A stretch of 64,000 nt of DNA, taken from NCBI RefSeq assembly GCF_022539315.1, contig NC_066337.1:6478861-6542860 (forward strand), in the 5' to 3' direction. Below the pieces are notes generated by a model that worked only from the letters and a program-made list of their open reading frames with translations, had not been told where the DNA came from and did not search any database. The position numbers and the translations under genes are program-made. Below are positions 1 through 13,200 of the stretch, piece after piece. The stretch's first letter is position 1; each line of letters opens with the position of its first letter. This DNA comes from Serinus canaria (Eukaryota > Chordata > Aves > Passeriformes > Fringillidae).

Positions 1-3000
1 GGCAGAGGTGCCGGAAACGGCCCGAGTAGGATTCAATCTCGCCGAGTGCCGACAAGTCATTTGGAAGGAGCCCTGGGAGCGCGCCCAGTTTTATTACAGC
101 GTAATTAGAAATAAAATCTTGTTGCGGGAGGAGAATGAGGGATGGGTGTTAATCCTGTAACGGGAGGAGATGGAGCCATGCTTATTAAGGAGATTAGGGA
201 GGGGAGGGGGAGAGCCCGTCACGACTCCCCGATTTCCACACCTCCTCTGCTGTTCCCCCTGCCCTGACTCCCGCAGAAACCACCAGGCCCTTCTGTCGGG
301 AAAGGGCCACTGCTCCTGGGGGAGGATGAGGAGGATGAGGAGGAGAGGCCACTGCCCCTGGGGGAGGATGAGGAGGATGAGGAGGAGAGGCCACTGCCCC
401 TGAGGGAGGATGAGGAGGATGAGGAGGAGAGGAGGAGCCCGAGCTGCGGGCTCAGCTGGCGCTGCTCGCCTTACAAATGCCCGTGACTCTGCCAGGTGGG
501 AACCTTTGGCTGAGCTCACAGCTCTGCTGCCCCGGCGCTGCGGGAGAGCTCCGCTGCCTTTGGAAGGGCTGGGAGCAGCGACGGCCTCACAGCTCCCCTG
601 GGATCCCCACGGCAGGCAAACACGTAAATAAATCTGTCAGATTTGTGCAGGTCCTATGAAATTTGCATCGGGCTCAGCTCGCAGCTCCTCTTTAACATCT
701 CCGCCAGGGAGGGATGCAGAGAGCTTTAATCTCAGTGCCCGGCCCGGGCCCTCTCTGCTCTCAGCATTTGCTGTGGCACGAGCTGGGCTCAGCCTGCTGA
801 GATGAAAGGCAGGTCTGGTGCATGGGCACCGGTGCCAGCCCCCTCCTGTGCCCTGTGTCCCCTGCCCCGCTGGGCGCTGCGTCCCAAGGCTGCGGCTGTC
901 CCCGGGAGGGAGGTGGTGATCGTGGGGCGGGCAGGAGCTCCCATCCTAGCTGGATTTTCTGTGGATGTTCCTTTTCCCCAGGCGAGCTCCGTGCCGGGCA
1001 AATGGCATCCTGGAGCAGCAGCCACAGCAGAAAAGTGCCGCTGTGGCAGCGGTGGAAAATTACAGGCTTTGCTCCTTGGGGCTTCCCCCTCCATGCCTTC
1101 CCCCCGGGAGGCGTTTGTCACTTCAAACCCGGCCACAAATAGCACCAAACAGTTATTGGATTTGTTTGGGATGCCTTGGGATGCACATGTTCCGAGTATG
1201 GCTAATTCATAAACGCTGGCACCTATTGATTCTGCAGCAGTACCAGGGGAAAGTTATCTCATTAGTCTTATGAACTATAAACGTGCTCCCTCCTGCAGCC
1301 CTGACCCCGTTGTCTTGATAAATCTATATTGGATAGAGCAGGAGCTGGTAACGTGCACCGGCTCTAATCTTTCTCTTGGAATTGGGAGCCTCTTGGGAAT
1401 GATGCTGGGGTTTCAGGGCCCCCACTGGCAGCTGGATGTGGGAGAGGTGTGTGTGTACTCAGCAAGACCCCTCAGGAGAGCCCCCCTCTCACCCTAATGC
1501 TTTTCCCCAGGTGGGGGGCCAGGTCCTGGGAATTTAGGTGGAATTTAGCTCTTGCTGGGCTCTTGGCTTGATCCAAGGGCTTTGGTGAGGTATCTCCAAA
1601 GGCAGCAGCTCGAGTCTAGCTGCAAGAGTTAGGGTTAGAGGCACATCGCTCCAGCCTGGCCACGGACATGCCTAATCCTCTGCTTCCTGTAAAGCCTTTC
1701 CACCTCCTGGCAGGCAGAGAGATCTGATTTTATTTGGAGCCCTCCAACGTTAATCTGCCTGGCAAACTCAGCAATAAGTAACTTGGGTGAGGTCTGTTGG
1801 AGCCCCGCGTCTCCCCTGAGCCAGCAGAATGTTCCTCGACAGAGCCCCTTGTCCCCACCCAGGGAAAAAAGAAAAAGAATAGAGAAAGCAAAGGAAGCTG
1901 TGCTGTCAGCTTGGGTGGTGGATCTCACACGTGATGGAACAGTGTCACCACACCGTGCAAGAGGCAGATGTCTCCTGTCACTCCACGGTGGAGACGTGGA
2001 TCCTAAACCCGCAGGATTTCTGCCTGTTCCTGTCCCCGGGGAGGTTGTTGCGGCTGGAGCCCCATGCAGAGCCGGCATCTCCGGCACGAGGCTTTGTTCC
2101 CAGCCCAGAGCACGGCAGCACAGGGCTGTGGATCCCCAGGCACGGCCGCGTGTGAGGGTGTGGGCTGGGGCTGCCAGCACTTCGCAAAATACATCCCCGT
2201 TACCATGGAAACCGGCTCCCCCCAGCTCAAATTCCAGTGCAGCCGATGTTCTCCGCTTACTGGTTTGATGGGAGATGAAAAATTAATGTTTGATTTGCAT
2301 CTTATTGCGGTGCTGTGGGACTACTCCCCCTGCCCTTCCGCGGGGGTCGCACAGACCCCGGGGCGGCTCCCGCTGGCGGTGGAGCACAAATCCCGCACCT
2401 CCGGTGCCAGCTGCGGGGCATGTGCTGCCCTGCTGGGGCCGACACGCCGCGGCATGGGGAGTTGGGCTGAGGGTGAAGCCCAGAACCCTCCCAGCAGGGA
2501 TGGAGTCACAGGGGTGCTGCTGGAGGCGTGGGGACGGCAGCTCCTGGGGCTGGGGCTGCCAGCTCTGCTCCCGCTGCTTCCAGGGAGCATCAGCACAGGG
2601 TGCCAGCCTGGCGGGTGCCTGCGCCTCTGTTAGCCACACTCTAGTGGCATTATGATTAATTATTTGCTGTTTCTTTGCTGTTTGGAGTCCCCCACTGCCT
2701 TACATGGAGCAATTGGAGTCAAACACTCACATCTGGCTGAGCCACGGCTGGAATGGGTGATGCCAGCATGGCTTGGCACTGCCATTGCCTTGGCTCGTGC
2801 CAGGGATCCTCCCTGGTTCCCTGGGTGAGGATCCCTGCTTTCTGCTGCTCTGTCACCTGCAGAATTTGCAGGGAATTGGGCCTGGGGTCCTGGCCAAGGC
2901 TGTGGGAGCCAGAGTGCTCTGAAAGCATCTGCCTCTGGTCCTCTCTCACTCGTGCTTACTCTGCACTCCTGAGTTTGACCATGGAGCTTTCTTCTTGCCT

Positions 3001-4105
3001 AAACTGAGAATATCCAGGTGCTTCCAAAAGGTGCTGGAAGTAGAAACGGTTGTTTGGCCTCATCAGCTAGATCCTGGCTTAGCAGGCATTGTGCAGGGCT
3101 TGAGGGAGCCATTTGCAGATGTTGCTGATTTACAGGCTGGGTTTAAAGGTTTTCACTTTGAGCATTCAGCTGCACTAAATTACCTTCTGCAGCCGTGGGG
3201 TTTGGTAGGGGGTGGTTTGGCTGGCAGCACGGTGCAGCTGAGCAGATGGAGCATCCCATCCCACCTGAGACTGGCGCTGGAATAAACCCCAGAGCCCCAC
3301 AGAGGTGGGGGTGAAAGCCTTGCTTGGCACGGAGGGGCAGGGCAAAGTGCTTTCCAGGTGGGCAGGGAGCCTCTCCAGAGCCTCAGCTTATTCTGCTCTC
3401 CACGTAGCCACTACACAGGCCTTTCTATTGGTGTTAATTACTGTTATAATTCATGATGAATTACAGGGGTCAGGAGCCAGCCAAAGACTCCTTCCCCCTG
3501 TGCCAGGCTCCAAAACCAGCTGGCCTGAGGGGGCTGCTCTCCCGCCACCCTCCTCCCGGGGCTCAAACATCAGCTCAAGCCCTTATTTGTTTTCACATGA
3601 TTCTAAGTAAGTTAAGCTAATTATTAACTCAGCGGGACGGATTCACTTTTAATTGCCGCGTTTCCATGGAGCGCGTGGCACGGCGGCGGAGCAGCGTGTG
3701 CCGGAGCTGTGCCACACGCTCTGCTCCCCCTCCGCAGCCACGGCCCGCCTGAATCCGAGCCCTGCGAGTCCAGCTGCGTGTAGAGACACCCAAAGCCACC
3801 TCAACACCTGGGCAGGTGTGTGTGCTTGGCCAGGGGGAGTGATGGAGGGAGGCGGTGCCCACCAACGCCGGGGCTGCTGTTGCACACACGAGGTTCCTGT
3901 GGCTCACCCAACTTCACCAGGCTGCCTGAAACTTCAGCCAGAGCTGCACCCCGATGTGGTGGGGAGCAGGGAGGTGGAGCAGGGTCCCTCTTTCCCTGCC
4001 ACAGCTCCGGTGCCAGCTCGGAGTGAAGGGGCTCTGCCTGACCCGGGTGCTCAGCCTGGGGCCAGTGGAGGCTCGCTCACTCTTCTCCTCCTTTTGTGTC
4101 TCCAG
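1..4105 (+). other. DSCAML1 intron (left part cut by window edge)
   Basis: No exon for Ig1 or the first half of Ig2 is visible here: no frame shows an Ig cysteine/tryptophan pattern flanked by splice sites. The stretch holds GC-rich intronic sequence, a short 42-base array near 305-430 and several AT-rich patches (about 1190-1280, 2640-2680, 3420-3460, 3590-3660). The 3' end is a normal acceptor before 4106. Confidence 0.7.
305..431. repeat. 42-base minisatellite, about three copies
   Basis: The purine-rich unit GGGGGAGGATGAGGAGGATG followed by AGGAGGAGAGGCCACTGCCCCT repeats about three times. Because 42 is a multiple of three it keeps several frames open, which explains the short repeated peptides predicted here. 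It lies in an intron; no coding role is supported. Confidence 0.8.
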
Positions 4106-4252
4106 AAAATAGGTTTTTTATTACTTCTTATGGAGGTTTGTACATATCGGACGTGCAGAAGGAAGATGCCTTGTCCACCTACAGGTGTATCACCAAGCAC
4201 AAGTACAGCGGGGAGACGCGGCAGAGCAACGGCGCCCGCCTCTCCGTCTCAG
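4106..4252 (+). CDS. DSCAML1: DSCAML1 window exon 1: second half of Ig2
   Basis: Begins after TCCAG and ends before GTGAGC; phase 1 on both sides. It encodes the F-strand cysteine motif [14 protein letters not shown], the end of Ig2. The matching first half is not in the window. Confidence 0.95.
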
Positions 4253-7200
4253 GTGAGCCCGGGCGGCTGCCGGCGTGGGCGGGGGGCGGGCCCTGTGCCC
4301 TGGAGGGGGCCCAGCCCTGCCCGCTGCCCACTCCCCTTCTTGCTGCCCAGCCTGCCCGTAGCGCCGCCATCCCGATCCAGGGATCGCTGGCATCGCCACC
4401 TCGGGTCCCCGCAGCGAGGGGACATCCCGGTGCGGGCGGGAGGTGCCGTGGGGGCTGCGCAGGGGGCTGGCAGTGCCTGGGCCGTGCCCCCCAGCTCGCA
4501 GCCCCCCCGAGTCGGGCGCGGCGGTGGCAGTGCCGCGCGTCACCCCGAGCGGGAGGCGACGGGGCGCGCTGCGATGCGATGTGACAGCCCGCGATGTGAG
4601 CAGCCTGACGCGATGTGACGAACATGCAAGCGATACTGCGGCGGAGGCAGTGCAGTCCGGAGTGCCGGGTGTCTCGGGGCGCTCCCGGCTCCGCTGACTG
4701 CCCAAATTACTCCGCTCAGGAGGGAGGGAGGGAGCTCTCCCGGCTCGCAGCCGCTCGGCGCGGTGCGCCCGCTCCCTGCCATATGCTGCTCCAATCCTCG
4801 GGTGCTCCCGCGCCGGCCTCTCGAATTAACCCCCCGGAGGGCAGGGAAGAGATGCGGGGCTTGCCGGATCTTGCCACTCGGGGACCCGCGGGCTCCGTGT
4901 CCAGCCGTGCCCGTCCTGCCACAAGTGCCGGCGGTGCGGGGGCGTCCCGGGTGTATCATCCCCTATCCGCGCGCTCCGGTCTGGCCCGGTCCCCTCCCGG
5001 TCCCTGTCATTATTTACACGTCACGGCGTTTTACTTCTGCTTGGGAGTAATGAAAGAGGTTTCTTTCCCCTGGAATTTAATTTCACGCCTGAGACTTAGT
5101 GATTAATTTTCTCCTTTCCCAGCTGCCTGATGGGCCCTTTTGCTTGTAAATTTTGAAATGTGCCACAAAATTTGTGTATTTTGCACCAATTAGGTGTCAC
5201 CTTGAGTAATTCCTCCGATGCTGAGTTTATTCCTCCCATCAGCTATTTAGGATGTGGTTTTCCTCCCACCTCTGCCCGTTGTCCTGGCTGCCAAGGGCTG
5301 AGCTGGCCGGGTGGGACAGGGCACCCTGCGCTCAGCAAGGATAAGGGGGTGCATCCTGCACTCCTGTATGGCAGAGCCAGCAGCTCAGGGAAGTGGGGAG
5401 AGCCAGTCTCTCGTGGATGGTGCTGACTGGGCGAGGTGTCACCATGACAGGGGGTCTCCCAGTGTCCCTGAGACACCTCCCTTCCTCCTCTTCCCGGGGT
5501 GAGCCCAGTCCTTCTCCCCACCCAGATCCAGCGGAGTCCATCCCCACCATGTTAGACAGCTTCCAGTCCCGGGAGGTGAAGGCGGGCCGGCTGGTGGAGC
5601 TGCCCTGCATCGCCTCGGGCTACCCCAACCCGGCCGTGCGGTGGATCAAGGACGGGCGGCCGCTCCCCGCCGACAGCCGCTGGACCAAGCGCATCACGGG
5701 GCTGACCATCAGCGACCTGCGCGTGGAGGACAGCGGCACCTACATCTGCGAGGTGACCAACACCTTTGGCTCCGCAGAGGTCACAGGGACCCTCACGGTC
5801 ATAGGTGAGAGCCAGCGAGAGCAGCGGTGGGGGGCTCAGTCCTGCTGCCTCCTGACACGTAAAGCCCTTATCGGTATACAGCTTTAGGGGTTTATACAGC
5901 TGTATAAACAACAGCCTTGTGTTTTGGCACAGTGCTTGGCGAGCTGGAAGCCACTGTCTTGCACATGTCCGACGTGTTGGGTGCTTCTGTGCTTTGCTTT
6001 GTTGATTTACATAAAATTTATGTCGATTTACATAAAATAAGCTCTAGCCAAACAGTAAATACCATCTGGGCAGGCCAAGTATTTATCACGTGCTGTTTTC
6101 CTGGGGGTTCCTCCTGTCACCGGGATCCTGGCACTAGCAGAGGCACTGTGCCTGCCTTACCTGGAGCACGGTGCCAACCGGGCATCGTCAGCCTGCTGGG
6201 AGCCAGCCTGGTGTGTCCCCATCTCAGCACTGAGCCTGTCACACGGACCACATCTTCTTCCAGCCATCCTGCCACCTCCCCGCAGCACCCCCGCCAGTGG
6301 CCTGGGGCTGACGTTAAAAGCACGGGCTGCCAGCAGCGGGGACGGTGGCAGGGCCACCTGCCTCATTGTGCGGTGACATTTACTGCTCAGCCAGGCTGGC
6401 GCTCCCGGGGCAGGAGGAGCAGAGAGTGCTCAGCGAGGATGCACCGCCTCCCGTGGCACTGCCTGGCACCACCAACGCCTCTCCCCTCTCTCACAGACCC
6501 TCTGCGTGTGACCCTCACACCAAAGAAGCTCAAAACAGGCATCGGCAGCACCGTCATCCTCTCTTGTGCCCTCAGCGGGTCCCCCGAGTATGTCATCCGC
6601 TGGTACCGCAACACGGACCTGGTGGCAGTGGATGACTACATCTCCATCCGGGGCATCAGCAACGAGACCCTCCTCATCACAGCCGCCCAGAAGAGCCACT
6701 CTGGTGCCTACCAGTGCTTCGCCACCCGCAAGTCCCAGACGGCACAGGACTTCTCCATCATCACGCTGGAGGGTGAGCTGGCTTCCCGGGCTGGGGGCTT
6801 CTTCCTCTGCCCCGCTCTGAGGGGATGCTTTGTGAATGGCTGGGGGGCAGGGAGACCCACTGGGTTGGGGGTCCTGAGCCTGCTGCCAGCCTGTTCCTGG
6901 GCCCTGTGTGCTGTCTGCAGGAGCACAGCATGGCCGGGATGGGGAAGGACCAAAACATGTGTTGACTTGCCATCCCCAGCCCCCGGGCACCCTGTTCACC
7001 AGGCAGCCCTCCCTGATCCAGCCCACCGAGTGTTTGGATAAGGGATGGGCTCTGCTGAGGCAGGTGTGCCCTCAAGCTGGCATCAGTGTCCCCTCGCCCC
7101 TGTCTGCATCTCCCTGCCACAGGGACACCAGCACACCCATGCATGTGTCACCAGCTGGGCTCCTGTCCCCGCTGAACCTGGGGTAGGAGCTCAGTGCCAT

Positions 7201-10200
7201 CCTGCTGGCGGGTGACTGCTGCTGCCTGTGGCTGCCGCTCCCTGACCCCCATCCCGCTGGGTGCCCCCCAGATGGGACCCCCCGCATCGTCTCCTCCTTC
7301 AGCGAGAAGGTGGTCAACCCCGGGGAGCAGTTCTCCCTGATGTGTGCCGCCAAGGGGGCCCCGCCACCCACCGTCACCTGGGCGCTGGACGACGAGCCCA
7401 TCCCGCGGGACAGCGGGCACCGCTCCAACCAGTACACCATGTCTGATGGCACCACCGTGAGCCACATGAACGTGAGCAGCCCGCAGATCAAGGACGGCGG
7501 CGTGTACCGGTGCACCGCGCGGAACTCGGTGGGCAGCGCCGAATACCAAGCGCGAATAAACGTAAGAGGTGCCTGTCTACTTTTAAATATCAGAATAGGA
7601 CTTTTACTGGGCTTTTTTTGGTTTTGGTTCTGTTCCCCAGCAGATCGCCCCTCCTCGCCTCTCCCTCTTCTTCCCCTGGCTACCCCAGACTCACCCCCTG
7701 AGCCCTGCCCCACTCCTCACACACCTGCAGGGTTGAGCTTCTCTGATGCTTCAAGCAGGGAGTTCAGCAAAGTGGAAAGCAATTCCAGAGGCTTGGAGAG
7801 CTGGAACGTGGCTTTGCAGGAGCCAAAGGGCAGCAGTGTCCAAACTGGGGTCCACTCTCACTCTGCCAAGCCCTGCTCTGGGGTCTGCACAGGGTGGGCA
7901 GGCCCCCCTTAGGGACCCCATGCATGGAGAAGGAGGTGGCAGGCCCAGAAGTGTCCCAGGTCCCCTGTGCCCTGCCAGCTGCCCCCGTTCCCCACTGCAG
8001 CCCCACTCTTTGGCAGCCACCGCGCCTGGTGGCACCAGGAGCTCCATGACAAACGATGATGAGGCAGCACGTGAAATTGTGGAAAATGAGCTTTGATTTG
8101 TCATGTCTGTATTTTCTTTGTCTGCTAAAAGCCATGGCCGCGTTAATCACCATGTTATTACGGCTGCAGCGCGCCGCTCGGTGTGTTCGGGGAGCGCTCT
8201 CAGGCACGAGCTGTGGTGCAAGCCCCTGCCCATTAATAATCCCCAATTAAAGCTCCCAGGTTTACAGGTGGGAGCGAGACAAGATAAGGGAGCGTTTATT
8301 TGTCTGCTGAGAATGAGGGTTGAAGGGCTGTGTTTGTCTGTGTCTCAGGTTTGAAATGGATCTAGTGGCTTTTTGGCTGGGATCCCAGGAGAGTCGGAAT
8401 TTTGCTGCCGTTTACTGCTGAATTTGGAGGAAGTTCATCCCTCAGCCAGGAGAAGCCAGAGCAGCGTTTTCAATGAGGATGTTCCCTTGTCTCCTTTTTT
8501 CCCCTCTCTCAGCTCTTGATGGGCTGTCACTAGATAAGATTCGGGTTTCTTTTCCAGTGGCACAGAGCATGTCCCTCAAACAGGCCCAAGACGTGGTTAC
8601 AGAGCGAGATGCTAATTCCTTTCTTCCTGCTCCTTCTCTTAACGTGTCCTAGAATGAAAAACACTGTCCATCAGCTGATCCTGAGTGCCTGTTAAGCTGT
8701 TATCTTGCTACACCCTCAGGATGAGGAGTCAAGACAGGGTTAATCTTTAGATTACTTCGCTATTTTATGCAGCGACTGGGAGAACAATGTAATTATTGAT
8801 GCATGAAACTTCTCGTTTAAAGGCTCACCTGCAGCATTCTCCCAGTCCTCAGGCAGCTCCAAAGCCAGACAGAAACTGGTGGCTGTCTGGCTTTTTAGTG
8901 ACATGCAGGCTGGCAGTGGGGGGCGCAGAAAGGTGGGGTTCAAGGAGGTGAAGTGTTTTTGCCAGTGGGAGTCAGGTTCCCATAGCAGCTCTTGCCAAGG
9001 ATGTTTGGCACAATGCAGGCAGCTTCCTCCTGGGAGAGGCAGAGAGAGGCTGTGATGGTGGGGGACCTCTCCCCATCTCTCCCATACCTCTGGTGCTCAG
9101 AGGAGCCAGGTGGAGGCACCCTGGGCAAGCACAGTGCCCAGAGCAGAAAACAGACACCATCCAACCTCCCGCAGTGGGCAGCAGTGGTGTGCGTGGGCTC
9201 AGCTCCCCCAGCACTGGGGTGGGATTGCTGTTTGAAGTGTGGCTGTGCCCCAGAGCACAGCCCTATTGGTAGGTGAGGGAGAGCAGCTGTAGCTGGAGGC
9301 TGCAGCCGAGAGCAGCCGTCCCCACACGAGCTGAGAGGAGCCTGTGCTGCCTCCTCACCCAAACCAGGCTGGCTCCCGGCTGCCCTGGTCACCTCCTCTG
9401 CCTGTGAAGCTCACTCTGGAGTAGCAGCAGATGTGCATGCAAGCAAATGGCCCTTCGGAATTAACCTAGCCTGCCTCTTCCTTCCTCCCCAATATGTAGG
9501 TCCCCCGAGCATCCGCGCCATGAAGAACATAACAGCGGTCGCGGGTAGGGACACTTTCATCAACTGCAGGGTCATCGGGTACCCCTATTACTCCATCAAG
9601 TGGTACAAGGACTCTCTGTTGCTGCCCGATAACCACCGCCAAGTGGTCTTTGAGAACGGCACCCTGAAGCTGATGGATGTGCAGAAAGGCATGGACGAAG
9701 GAGAGTATCTGTGCAGCGTGCTGATCCAGCCCCAGCTCTCCATCAGCCAGAGCGTCCACGTCACCGTCAAAGGTGAGAGAGAGGGTGGGGAGGTTTCCCC
9801 TGGATGGCAGGGAGAGCTCATCCAGGTTGCTTTTGGGGTCTCCCTGCAGTGGGATGGAGGCAGAGCAGCACCTGCGTGGCCAGGTGGTGGCTATGCTCTG
9901 TAGTCACCAGGCATGGGAGCTCAGTCCTCAGGACTTGGCTACCTGGTCCTGCCAGCTGCCAGCAGCTGCCCTGAGCCACACCATATCCATTTCCCCTTAC
10001 AAGTGATGGAGCAAGGATTTATGGTGTAAACATAACGTATTAAAGCATCTAACCTTTGCTTGGATCACCTTCACCGATGTTTTTCTGTGTGTGCTAGCTT
10101 TTAAAAAAATAATACTCTCGGTCTTCCGAGCACACAGAACATCTTAAAAGCTTCTCCAGGCCATCAATTATTCAGCCCCATTGAGGGAGCTATCACTCCT

Positions 10201-13200
10201 AATGAATTGAGCCGGATGCATTCCCTCCCAGTGACTGGCTGAGATTGCGCTGGGAGCTCCCGGATCTCCCCTCCTCAGGAGTTGCGGGGTCGGTGTTGGC
10301 CGTAAATCATTCAGACAAACACGGCGGCACTGGGGACAGAGCTGGCCAATTGTCATCCTGCCTCTCCCCCAGCAGGGGCTTCGTGCACTGGATTCACTCT
10401 GATCCCCCTCCCTCCCTTCCCAGCCACCATTTTCTTATTAGGAATCAGGTTAGAGAGAGAGAGCATCAAGCTGATTAGAGATGCTACCACTTGATTAATA
10501 ATGCTCTTCTCCCAGGCTTCCAAAGGGGAGAGGAGGCTGTGGATAACCTGTCTGAGGGGGGTGCAGGGAGGCCTTCTTGCCCCTGGGGTCTGTAGGGCTT
10601 GGCCAGCCCTGCTTTTCTCACCTCACATAAATCCCTGTGCATGTGGAGCCCCAGGGCTTGGAAAGAGGCCAGAGATGTTGGTCTTGTCTTGGGACAGGCA
10701 GGGCTGATGTGGGGACATCATCTCCGGGTGTTTGTGAGCACTTAAATAATGGGATTCTCTGGAAGGTGCCCTCAGAGGGTGCAGGATGCTGAAGTTCAGC
10801 TGAGGCTTTGTGTATCCTGGGAAGCAACTGCTACTGAACCCTTCCCAGCGTAGATTTACTGCCTCATTTAGTGGCTGGTGACGGGCTGAGGAAGGTGAGC
10901 AGGCTGGAGCCTGGTGCAGCACGGGCCAGACGTCTTCATTCCCCTGCTGGAGATTTACACCCAGCCCTGCTGGCTGAATTCCTCATTTCCTCTGGCCCCT
11001 GGATAAAAGCCCTGTGGAAAAGAATAGCAAAGGCCCTAGAAGAGAGTCAGGGAGTGAATAAACATAACTGTGTAGCACAAGGAGCCGGGGTGGCGTGGAG
11101 CACCATAAAGCTTTTACAGTCCCAAGTGCCTGGTGACCACATGAAATGCCAGCAGTGAGTTATGCAGATCCTTCTGATCTCACAGCAGTAAAAGCTTTAC
11201 AGCTCCCTCTGGCACTGCTCCCCCCAGGAACAGGGATGTGCAGCCCTGTTCGTGAGGCCTCATCCCCATCTCGTGCTGAGGGAAGCTCCTGCCCAGGTGT
11301 AGCTGCTGCTGCTTAGCCAGGGACCCCCAGGATCCCAGTTTCAAACCTCCCTGCCCCACAGGGCTTTGCTGATCAGGGGTGCTATTGGGGCCTCTTCCCT
11401 GCACTTCCCCAGCAGCACAATCCAAAATCCAGCCTCCTCCAAGGTGCCCTGACAGCTCCTTACTCCTGCAGACATCATTGAAGGTTTTAATTAATCCCCT
11501 GTGGTTTGGTGCCATCCTGGGGCTCCCACACAGCCCTGCTCAGGAAGCTGCAGTTTTAGGGAGCACAGGGCTGACACAGTACCAGGGCACTGTGGGGTGA
11601 TGCTTTGCCCTGCAGGAAGGCAGGGGATGCTCACAGGGTCACCTCTGCATTGGAGCTGCTGGGATGGGCTCTGCGGAGCAGGGTGCTCCAGGCTACAGGC
11701 AAGGGAGAGCCTGGAAGCTCTGGAGAAAGGAGAATCGCAGTGGGAAGTGATCTGGGAAGGAAAGGGGAGTTGTGAGTTCTGTTTGTGGGAAGCTGGAGCA
11801 GGGAGAGCTTGTCTGTCGGCCAGAGGGGCGTGTTTGGGGAGGCGTGGTCCACAAGCCCTTCCCCGCTCTGCAATAGACTGCAGTGCATTCCCAATTAATT
11901 ATTCATTAATTATGGAAAACAGGCAGCACTGGCTCCATGGCTCTGGCAGCTCGAGCCACGTTGCTGTCACCAGCAGAGGGACAGGCCAGCCCTGCCTGTA
12001 CCTGCCTGCCCACCTGGGCTCCCACCTGGGGGACAGTGACAGCCTCTGCATGCTGCGCTCTGGACCAGGCAGCAGTGATACCTGAGTGATGGGATGGGCA
12101 CAGGGTGGAGGTGGGAGCCCATGGAAGTGCATGGGAGTCCAGGGAAGTGCCCCTGTGCCTGCACAAGAGGGGAGCTCCCTGCTGCCGAAGGGACAATTGG
12201 CAGGCTGCTAATTTAATTACGGAGACTGCAGAACGAGGATCTCATCTACCAGGTGCTGAGCCTTGTTAAGCTAATTGTCTCCCTCTCTCTGCTTTCTTCC
12301 CCCTCCCACATTTCCAGAGATGCTGCTGCAGTTGCCTAATTAAGTTATCAGAAAGATAATGGCTGGTTCTGAATCCAGCACCTTTAAGAAAAGCATCCAT
12401 CTAATAATGGCTTTTCTGGGAGTGGATAAATGCTGAGGTGGAATTTTAGGAGGCACGTGCTGGGGGTGGCTGGGGCTTTCCCCAGTGCAGGGTCAGCATT
12501 TCTCCATCCCAGTCTCAGCAGGGTGGCCCTGCCAGGTGGGAGAAGTCTTCCTGCTGTTCTCTGCTTGATGGCACCTCCTGCTGTCCCCTGGCCTTGTTCC
12601 TGGTGGAATCAAAGCCTGTCTTAGTTTCTGAGCTTCTCCTCCTGGGACAGCATCTTCCCCAAGCCCCACTGCAGGCCCATCCCCACTCAAGGAAGGCTTT
12701 CCTGGGATGGGCTCTCCAGCATCCTCTGCCTCTCCCCTCGACAGTCCCTCCGCTGATCCAGCCCTTCGAGTTCCCGCCAGCCTCCATCGGACAGCTTCTC
12801 TACATCCCCTGCGTGGTCTCCTCCGGGGACATGCCCATCCACATCACCTGGAGGAAGGACGGGCACGTCATCCTCTCTGGCTCTGGGGTCACCATCGAGA
12901 GCAAGGAGTTCATGAGCTCCCTGCAGATCTCCAGTGTGTCCCTGAAGCACAATGGGAACTACACCTGCATCGCCAGCAACGACGCTGCCACTGTCAGCCG
13001 GGAGCGGCAGCTCATCGTGCGGGGTGAGCCCAGGGCCCCCACATCCCACCTGGTCCTGGCTGGAGAGGGAGGGAGGGAGGGAGGGCAGCATGGTGGGCAG
13101 CAGGGGGAATTTGGGAGGGTGAGGAGCATGGCTGAGCCACGGCACCGCTGTGCTCAGAGGCAGTGGGGAGCTGTGGGGATCTGATGGGGATTTTCCTGCA

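Noticed and set aside
94..519. 141-codon minus-strand frame with leucine-rich repeats
   Set aside because: Reading of the 42-base minisatellite; period 14 residues, intronic position.
1627..1640. TTAGGGTTAG telomere-like motif
   Set aside because: Only about two units; expected by chance, no interstitial telomeric array.
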